From positions 5,394,001 to 5,458,000 of the forward strand of contig NC_135121.1 in the NCBI RefSeq assembly GCF_050908995.1: a stretch of 64,000 nucleotides of DNA, in the 5' to 3' direction. Source of the DNA: Andrena cerasifolii (Eukaryota; Arthropoda; Insecta; Hymenoptera; Andrenidae). Below, piece after piece: positions 1 to 10,000 of the stretch. Numbering within the stretch: position 1 is the stretch's first letter; every line of letters starts with the position of its first letter. Under the pieces are notes generated by a model. That model was given only the letters and a program-made list of their open reading frames with translations. It was not told where the DNA came from and did not search any database. Position numbers and translations under genes: made by a program.

Positions 1-158
1 AAACGAAACGACGCCAGCGCCAAGTCAAGCTAACTAGCCAAGTCAAGTGAGGCCGCAACCAACCAGCGTCGCCGGGAAATCGGTTGTCAACGCTGGTTAG
101 TTGCGGCCTCACTTGACTTGGCTAGTTAGCTTGACTTGGCGCTGGCGTCGTTTCGTTT
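1..158. repeat. Foldback element with about 68-bp inverted arms (family F1)
   Basis: Bases 1-68 and 91-158 are near-perfect reverse complements with a short spacer, so the block can form a long hairpin. The sequence after the right arm (to about 230, CGTTGATTGG then a C-G rich stretch ending GCGCATGCG) recurs at 3785-3860 and 14240-14300. The left end is cut by the window edge. No coding capacity. Confidence 0.8.
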
Positions 159-275
159 CCCATCATTTCTCATCTTGGCGTTGATTGGTTGGACGACACC
201 GCGTCATCGCGCGCATGCGTTCCGCCTCCCTACGATCAGAGTCCGGACTCCGTTAGGGTATTTTCCTCCAACACT

Positions 276-383
276 GGTTATATGTTCAATCCGGGACACT
301 TTGCAGGATAGTTTTCAATGCGGGATAAAGGGCTCAAATCCGGGACTGTCCCGCGCGATGCGGGACTTCTGGTCACTTTACCC
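276..383. repeat. Fragment of a hAT-type MITE
   Basis: This stretch (GGGACACTTT, GCGGGA, TCTGGTCACTTTA) closely matches the right part of the complete 343-bp element at 34734-35076, which has an 8-bp target-site duplication. Only the right end is recognisable here. Confidence 0.65.
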
Positions 384-1083
384 AAAATAATTAAAATTTT
401 GAGAAAACCTTGCGTTTCACAACAAATCTTTTTTCTGGCAAAATAAAGATTGCTTTAAAACTATATAAAAATCCAAGCCTATATTTTTATTTATACGAAC
501 AAAAAATTCCTAACTTTCTTTTTTGTTAGTGGCTTCAGGGTGGGGTTTCCCCCTCAAGTTGTTTCGTTCGTTTTCTATCCACAAGGATGTGTGTCAATAT
601 AGTAAACAAACTATTATTCTGCTACTACTTTCTTGGCATTACTTTGCCATCGAATGGCGCCCACACATTCCTCAACAGTATCATTGGTTCGTGTTGCGAC
701 GTGGAGTGTCGCAGAAATTGTCACAGCTTTTACGTTATGTTTATATTTATCCACACATCAGTGTCTTTTTATGGTAACCGTAAACACGCATACTGGCCTA
801 CCCTATGTACGCAGTTGATCCCCGAATTGCCGTGCTTTAGGCGATTCTGGCCTGTATTTTAAAAAAGTAATAACTAAAAACGAAGCGTTCACTGCATTTT
901 CGTTGCTCTTGATTTTTGTTGTATTTTCTCACAGAAAATCACCCTATCAATTTTCTTCCCATTTGATGCCGAACATCCTGTGTGTATAAAGAGTCATTAA
1001 TCATCTGAACAGTTTCCTCTAGCAAAATTGTCTCTAGGAAGTTGCATAAAGTTTTAATAGTCATATGTGTATATTGTTCGCAG

Positions 1084-4000
1084 ACAAACCTATATGCGTA
1101 TCAGAGCAGAAGCATATCTATGGAGTAACACGTTATGAAGATGCTCGAGTAATATGCAGGGTTGAAGCATATCCACCACCAGATAGCTTCCGCTGGACTT
1201 TCAATAATACTGAAGAAATGGTAGATGTACCGCAAGCGCGATATAAAAATTCGACGCGTCAAACTGAGAGCGTTCTCATATACCGACCAGTCACGGAAAT
1301 GGATTATGGGACAGTATTTTGCTGGGCAAGTAACACTGCCGGTCAACAGAAGAATGCTTGCGTGTTTCATATTATCCCAGCAGGTATGTACGTAATGAGA
1401 TAATAAAGTACAGTACATTCTCGTTATAAGATCGCCAGATTTTGTTCGTTGTATAATCATGTCTATCCCCACCAACTGGCGGGATTCCCCTCGGAACCAG
1501 TTGAGCGTGGATGGCGGCATCAATCAGAAAAAGACAACCGCTCGACGGTACCGCATTAATACCAGCTCAAGTTCAAATGCGGTGCTAATCGAACTGCCTT
1601 TGTGCGACTGATAGTTTAGTATATTTTTGTTATAGCTTATTGATGCCTTCGATGTCTTTATTAGAAAAATTTGTACATTGCAGATTATTTTCCTAATGTC
1701 GTGAGCACTTTAGATGATATGTCATATGCTCTATTTCGTTTGGTTTTCCAAACATCCATAGTCAACCATGTATCATTATTTTTTAGTTCTTCGACTACCT
1801 TAAGTTCCTATGACCATTATGTCACTGACAACTATTCAGAAATATCCTCGCTTTACAGCAGGCCTGTTCTGGCTCATTACAACCATTCAAAATGATCAGA
1901 ATTATATCACGTTTGATGTCATTTTCATAAAAAAAAAAACACCAGAAATCCATTGGCGATACGTCTATGAAGATCTAATACGAAATATAGAAATTGGCGT
2001 TTTTATTACTGAATGGCCTATTGCTGTGTTTGTCTTTATGACTAATGTCTAGGACCCTCGAAGCACGTAATTCGAGAGCTTCGACCCAAGCACTCTTCGC
2101 GGACATAAAAAACGCTTGCAGCGCACCGTCAGTGCAAAACTCAAAATATCATTGCTAGCCAATTTTTAGTTTTACCGTACGGGTACGGGTTCCACACTGG
2201 CATCTTCGACACGAATAAGGTGTAAACTGCTCCGTTGTAAAGCAAGCAAACGATACTGATATGTGTGCCTAGGCCTTAAACCCGACGGTGGCGACTATCG
2301 GCACGCAAGGGGAAGCACCGGGAACTCCCATAAACACATCGTGGTGATCCCTAGTGATGTGCTCAAGACCGTCCAAAATAGCTTCGTATCTATGACATAA
2401 GTTTCGAATCGGTTCGAATCTTATTCCAAAAAAGTCTCGATGGGTGTTGAAACTCTTAATCAGTTTTAAATAAGTGTGTGCGGAGTGTCTCGAACCTTGA
2501 AGCCTAGGAAACCGAGCTTCGGGACGGGTCGGAAAAAATTCGGGCGGGATCGGGTGAGATCTTGATACTCTCAAGATTCTCTTTGAATCCTGGACAGAAG
2601 TCAGGATAGTCACCCACTAACGAAAGTTAAAATTTTTACGTTTCTCGTTATACATGCATGAAAGTATTATCAATGTATTGTTGAGTTTGTTCTGAAGAAC
2701 AAAGTGTGGGTTGGGGTGATGAAAACTTTTCTGGCACAAGCGACTGCTCGGTCTGGCCTGACTGCCTTGAAGGGCTAATTTTTAAAACTCTGCACTAATA
2801 AAAGTCTTAACAAGTTTTTCTTAAGAGTTTCGTTTGAACAAATTAGTACCAACTTTGACAAACTGAACGTCTTAATAACGTACTTATTTGTAATATTTTG
2901 GATATCTTTAGGACTTTAATGGACATGCCTAAGGTGTTCGAAATGTTTTATGTAGACATATTTAAGATGTTAACGAGATATCTATGTGCTGCCTCGGTCA
3001 TAATTTGCAAAAAGGTTCTGCATTTAATCGTCACCAGAAGATACAGAAACATTTGGAACACCCTGTACTTAATTTCTATCTCATGTGACGAGTGGATATT
3101 GATAAAAACATTCCAACATTAATGTTCATAGGAAAGCCTGAATCCCCATACAATTGTACGTTGTCCAACCAGACAACTGAGTCACTCTCAGTGGAATGTT
3201 CTGCTGGTTTCGACGGCGGTCAGCCCCAGCATTTTCTGCTTGAACTTTTCGATCAACACACAGGAAAACTTCAAGCCAGCATCATATCCAAAGAAAATGT
3301 AGCCTTTACAGTTCATGATTTAGAATCAGGCAAAGTTCTCAATATGGCTTTGTATGCGGTGAACGCAAAAGGAAGAAGCGAGCCCACAATTTTGGAAGGA
3401 TTTACTTTGAAAGCTGCGGAGAAGCAAACTGGTAAATAATGTTACAAATATTTTTTTATTTTTAAAAAGCATCGCGGTTGAAATAAATAATCAAAAATGT
3501 TATTTTGAAGTTTAGATAATTAAAAATTCGAAGTATGATTTTATAATGTGTACATACATGTACCATTTTTTAGATTTAACACTTCAAATGACGTCTGCGT
3601 GTATTTACGCCGAGGATTTTCATCCTGTGCGCAATTTTGGCGTATTTTCGCATCGATATATTTTGGCAATCATTGAAAGGATTGTCCGATTGTTTTTCTT
3701 TAAGTATAAAGGCACGGTAATAGAGACAGGGCACGGTAATTGGGGCATCTACCCTATTGTATGCAGCGTCGCCGGAAATCGGTTGTTCGTTTCCCATCAT
3801 CTCCCATCTTGGCGTTGATTGGTTTAACGTCACGGCGTAATCACGCGCATGCGTGGCGTGCTTCATTTCCCCCTCTACGGCGGATCCCTCAATATTTTGG
3901 TTTCGTTAAGAAGTTAATGGTACTAGGCAGTCGTTTTTGTCAAAAATGAAGCATTTAAGCAATTAATTACAATCAACTAAATTGAAGCTGAGACTTGTTC

Positions 4001-7000
4001 TTTGACACAATGTTTATTAACATCATAATGTTTAAAAAAATCTATTTGTTTCGCCAAAAATATTCATTATTAATGACACTACATATGGATCATTAAGAGT
4101 CTTTTTAAAAAGTTTTTTGATTTGCAGGAGGTCACTCAGCGGGGTCTTAACCGATATCCTGCTGGGTATGGCCGGCTAAACGTGGCCCCCTGCTACCTCT
4201 TGCAGGACTGTGTTTAGGAAGAATCAGGACAAAACCGGGGCCCTATTGGGCTCGCGGAGCTATTGTCATCACAAATTAAATACAAATACAGTAGTAAAGC
4301 TAAGTTGGTGTCTTTTAATAATGATAAACCGTATCTTTAATTTCTTTTTTATTTTATTAAAATCGAAGTTGTAACACTTAATCTTTAAGGCCCCGTGTTT
4401 GTCCTGGTCTTCCTTAAACACAGTCCTACAAGAGGTAGTAGGGGGGGGGGCACGTTTAGCGGCCCGTACCCAGCAGGGTATCGGTTAAGACCCCGATGGG
4501 TACCTCACACCTAAGTCACTATAGCTCGTAGAGGCATTACACGTGGTTTTTTTACCAGGGCGCCTCTCGCGACAGTCAGAGGAACCACACCTAAATTGTA
4601 AAAAAAAAACCGCTGCGGCAAAGGTGCTAAGTCGAAACACCTATCTATTACCCATTTCGTTCCATCTCGCTTTCGACTTTGGCAAGAAAGAAGCAAGAAA
4701 CGATCGCTCTGAATAGTGCCCCGCTCTACGTTACATGCTCATCGCCGCGCCGGTCCCGAGCCACAAGCTTTCCGCGAAGAAATACTGTACTCTCATGATG
4801 ATTTAGTAGACCAGCGCTGTCCAAGTAAAAACATGCGTTCTCTGTGGAGTTCTCCCATTCTCACCCGCATTATCAGGGATACCGCGTAACGCTAAAGAAG
4901 CGACTATGACGCCACGCATGACGTGTGCATTAGTAACACACGCCGCCACAGCGAACAAATGCTACAACTACATATTTCTCGCGAATATTGTATGCGGACG
5001 GAGCGGTTGAGAGGGGAAGCGGGCACGTGAGGGGTCCCACAACCGGACAACACAGTAGCACACAATACAAACATTTTTTTCATTTAGTGCCAGCATTCAA
5101 AGCGTAGGGCAAGCTGGACAAAGCTGGCAGATGCGATAGATCAAAGTGGCCTAACCCACTTGCGCCACTCAGAGTTTATATAATACTCATTGCAATATGA
5201 TATTTTTGCATAAAAGTAGTACGTGTTTTTTTCTACAGGCACTCCGATACCATTCGAGATCACTCCACTATTGGGGGGTTTGATCGGAGTGGTTACCGCA
5301 TTGTTGTTGGTTACCATCGCTATCTTGGCAGCTATGAAAATCAGGAGTGAAAAAAGAACTCAAAGGCCAAGTGATTTAACCAAGAAAAAAGGCACCGCAC
5401 CTAGTGCCGAAGATCTTTACGATACTGATGATAGAAACCCAGATGTTGTGCCAATAAATAAAGGTATGAAATTACTATACTTCAGAATTTATAGAATACG
5501 CAGTTTATATGTGCAATACATAAAACGTAAAATTACAAGGAGTCCTAATCCTAATACCTGATATACTAATTATTTATAGTAAAAATTGAATCAAATATGT
5601 TACAAGTGGCGTCTTCATAAATGTACCGGGTGTTCCTCTACCTATAGTCAATACTCTAGGAGTGATCACACACGTAAAAATAAGACGAAAATCAAGAGTG
5701 ACGAGTTGCAAAAGGCTCGAGATAATTTAATCATTCAGTGTATAGGTAAAAGGCTTTTCTACTTTGGGACGGGTGGGGTCTGATTGTAATAGACGGACAT
5801 TTATTTAACTATTACAGAGGGAGAGAGGATTGTTTTACAAACTATAGTACATAAGTTTTGGAAGAATAAAACAAAAAGTACAGTATTATACAGTATCGGA
5901 CGCTGAGCCATTTTACGGTTCGGTTCAGCGTCCGAAGTTGTCAATCACACACGTTTTAGCCCCGTTACGCAGTTGCAACAAAGTAAATACATGTATATGC
6001 AGCCAGGAATAACTGAGATAAAAATACATCGGCGAAAAGTTGAGTCGTAGTATTTACTAACCTCGAGCCTGACCCTTGGTGTTTACGTTTCGCCCGATCG
6101 ACGTACCACGGGTCTCACTCGATGTTGTAAGCCAAGGGGTTAATACCGCTAAGTGCAATGGCGGACACCACATGCGTGTACATATGTGTATATTTATTCA
6201 TATATAACTTTCTAACTTTTATATATGTTAATTAAAATTTGTTTTTCTTTGTGTCCGAGTTACTTCCCTGATAGCCAGATCTGGGCAGCAGAATCTGACG
6301 TCAGAACTGCAGCAGTCTGTGTCCGCACTTGGCTGCGTTCTGATGTGCAGAGCCTGAGGTGCAGTGCCTGATGTCAGATGGACAGCAGATCGACAGCAGA
6401 TTTCGCCGTCTGCTAGGCACAGCAACAGCGCCATCTGAGATCCAGAATTACCATGCAATTACCTACAGATGGCGCTGTTGCTGTGCCTAGCAGACGGCGA
6501 AATCTGCTGTCGATCTGCTATCCATCTGACATCAGGCACTGCACCTCAGGCTCTGCACATCAGAACGCAGCCAAATGCGGACACAGACTGCTGCAGTTCT
6601 GACGTCAGATTCTGCTGCCCAGATCTGGCTATCAGGGTTATTTGTATAGTATTAACTTTCTAAATATGTTATGTGTCGGTGAAAAAATAAGTATTATTAG
6701 CAATAAATGTTTCATTATCAGTAAAATCGAACCGTCAAGTCATACCAAATGCCGGCAGTAGCAAATGTGTTGAAAATTTCATGAGCCCCCTGAATTTTAT
6801 TACGGGAACTTTTCTGCACTGGCGCCCCACAAGGAACCCAGCCATATATACTTACGCTACGAGCCTACGAGCACGTACGTACTACTGCAGTTCTCCTCGC
6901 CGATTCTAACCTTAGCAACGGGACAGGCGGGTTGCTCGCTGCTACTTAGTCCCCGAATAAGCTGATAATTTTTACCCCCGTTAAACTGATACAAAATTAT

Positions 7001-10000
7001 CTGTACTACCATTCTTTGCTTACTTAGCACGTGGGGGCCTTTGCAAAAAGCGTTAAGGCTCGAGAACAATGGGACCATAATAGACAAGTGTTACTAACCA
7101 TGAAGCGCTAACCATTAAGAAGGGAAAAATGTCATGCTCCGCATTTCTCATAGAATCTTCATGAAATTGACACCAATCGATTCCTTGTATTTTCGTAGTG
7201 AGAATAGTACCAAACCCAGCATAATTCGGGCTACAATTAACGCAATGACATACAAAATTAATTTGGAGAATTTAAAGTCAACTTCGTTAAAAATAGTACA
7301 TGATGCATATTTGGTGTCTTTTAATCGAGAGAATGCTAGAAATCCATTAGTGTCACTTTCAAACGATACGATGAAAAATAAAGATCTTGACTTTTTGTAA
7401 TATTAATGACTCATCATTTAAGCGAACGTAGGCACACATGTGAATAGGTTTTGCGGGAAAAATACATCTTCTCGCCCACACTACATACATAGTGATATTC
7501 CAAAAGCGTTTTGCCCCCCGTACCCTCCTTTTGTAAGCACACGAAGAACAGAGTGAGACAACGTATAAAATTTCGCATGTTTAGCGTCAATAACACGGAG
7601 CTAAATACTTTACTCACTACTCGCTTGCGAGTTTATTCATTCGCTACACGTTCAACGAATATCAACTACAGTATTGTTCCGTTATAAGTCCAGGTCCCCT
7701 GGTTCGTTAGAAGTACATTTCTATTCCCTCTATGTCTTTTGTAGTCGCCGCGGCCAGTAAGTACGTGACACTGAGAATGAACGAAAGGGCACGCGACGAC
7801 AAGCCATAAATTTCAGTCGAGATAGTGACGGCATTATCTTACTAAAAGAAGACGGCAAAGAACAAACGCGAGCCGAATAGCATACCGTTTCGTTAGAGGA
7901 TCAGCCTATCCCTCAAGCGTCGCGGCGGCCAAGAAAGCCCGCAGATACTGATCTTCAAAAAGTGCTTCGTTACTAAAAAAAATATTTTGCTAAATATAAA
8001 AAAAAACAGCAACGGAATTCAAAATTCCGGCCGGACAGATAGGTGGAGAATTTAATTGCGAAGAATTTAAAATAAATTTAAGTTTACTGAAAAATTACGA
8101 CCTGTGGGGTGATTTGAATAAAGAATGCCATTATGTGCCACTATGCGTCGGACTAATAACGAGACAAAACTGTATCTAAGTAGTGTACAAGCGATTTCAC
8201 CATCTTTGAATGTGAAGACGTATTTAAGGGAAATATCAATCACATCTTGTGTGCTTTTATAAAATATTTTTAAGGTATAACATACTTTTGACATTTTTGA
8301 ATTTTCAAAATTCTATGTTTATATGTATACTGTAATGAAAGAAACTATGAATTAAAGGTTCAGACTATCAATTGACGGGATCAATATCTGGCACTCCTTT
8401 GGCTACACAAAATACACCCGATGGACTTCCAACATCTGCACTTTCTGTGCAACGAGTAAATAATCTACAAGGATTCCAACCATATTCACATGACTATAGT
8501 AATTACTCTACTTTACCGGTAAGTACAACTATATTAATATGTAAGACAAATATAACTGCTTGGTGAGTATAGTGTACGATGCTTACTGATCGACCACTGT
8601 ATCTCATTGGTGGTTTTTTGTTTTCGTGGTTAAGACAATGGTATTTTTTCGAGCACACAGTATGTATACATGATCAAAGTCTATTTGAAGTGCGTTACGA
8701 AAAGTAGCACGTTTGTCTTCGTTGTTACGAAAACTATCACGTTTCGGTTTTTGCTGCGAAAACTAGCGTGTTTGAGCGGTTTGCCACGAAATGTAGCGTG
8801 TTCCGTTTGTAGCGACGAAAAGTAGCACATTTGGATGGTTAGCTACGAAACATCGTGTGCGTCAACTTAAATATCTTGCCACGCGATTTTTATTTAATAC
8901 TAGGTCGGTAATTTATTAAACATTAAAATACCGTACTTAAATTACGTAGATTCAAATTTTCATACGTGTTTCCTTTTGAAGTTTATATTAAGTTATTATT
9001 TATTTAACAATATTTTCAAAAGTGTTTAATTCTTCGATGCAAAAATCACTTCAACAATTTAAACTAACCACGCTCCGAAACGTGATAGTTTCTGCAGTAT
9101 AATCTAAAACGTGCTATTCTTCGTGGCGAACCAGGATAATGTGCTAGTTTTCGCTGCAAAGTATGAAATTTGCTATTCTTCGCGGCTAAGCAGTCAAATA
9201 TGTTAGTTTTCGCGGCGGAAGACCAAAGTGCTAATATTCGTCAGAAACGATGGACTGTGCTTTTTTACGTGGCAAACTGAAACGTGCTGTTTTTTCATAA
9301 GAAAAATGAAACTTGCTACTTTTCGTAACGCACGTCGTATTGGTGTCGTGACAGAATTGAGAAGAAAGTCGTCGTCTTACCAACGAGGCGAATTTGGAGA
9401 CAGATTACATTTGAATCTGACCTATACAAATTATCAGAATTTAATTAGTTAAATTGTACATTTAAATATAATTTGTAAAGAGAAATTTTCTGACCACGGT
9501 GAAGTCAGCTGATTCCGACTCACCGGCAGGCCTAGGTTCCACCTCCATCTCTATGCTCGCTCCCGTCGTACCGGGTCCCTGCCCTTCACTTGGGGCTTGG
9601 CCCTCTCTGGCGGCAACATCGGAGAATAACCTCCTCTTAGGCGCCATAACTTCCTCCTGCGCAGAATATCTACTCCTCTTCTTGTTTGCTTTCTTACTGC
9701 TACTACTCAAGCTGCGCTGAATCCTACCCCGCTCCCCTTGTAGTAGGCCGCAGCCCAGGCGCATCCATGGTCGTAGCCGCTCCTTTCTCCGGCCCCTGCG
9801 AGCTAGGAGTACCATCCCTACTCTTCCAGCGGTCAATGGCATGTGCCGCTCTGGCTTCTGACATCACCATCAATGTCTTTTCAACGTCTTGAGAGGCCGC
9901 CACTTCAATCTTGGCCATACCCCGGAACACCCTCCTCTTCAGTGCTAGTCAGGGTCACCAGTTCTTTGCAGAGAATAAACAAGTTGTTAACAATCTCCGC

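Noticed and set aside
6228..6663. Cysteine-rich small proteins on both strands, seen again near 19000 and 29900
   Set aside because: They are translations of the two arms of palindromic MITE M1, hence their identity.
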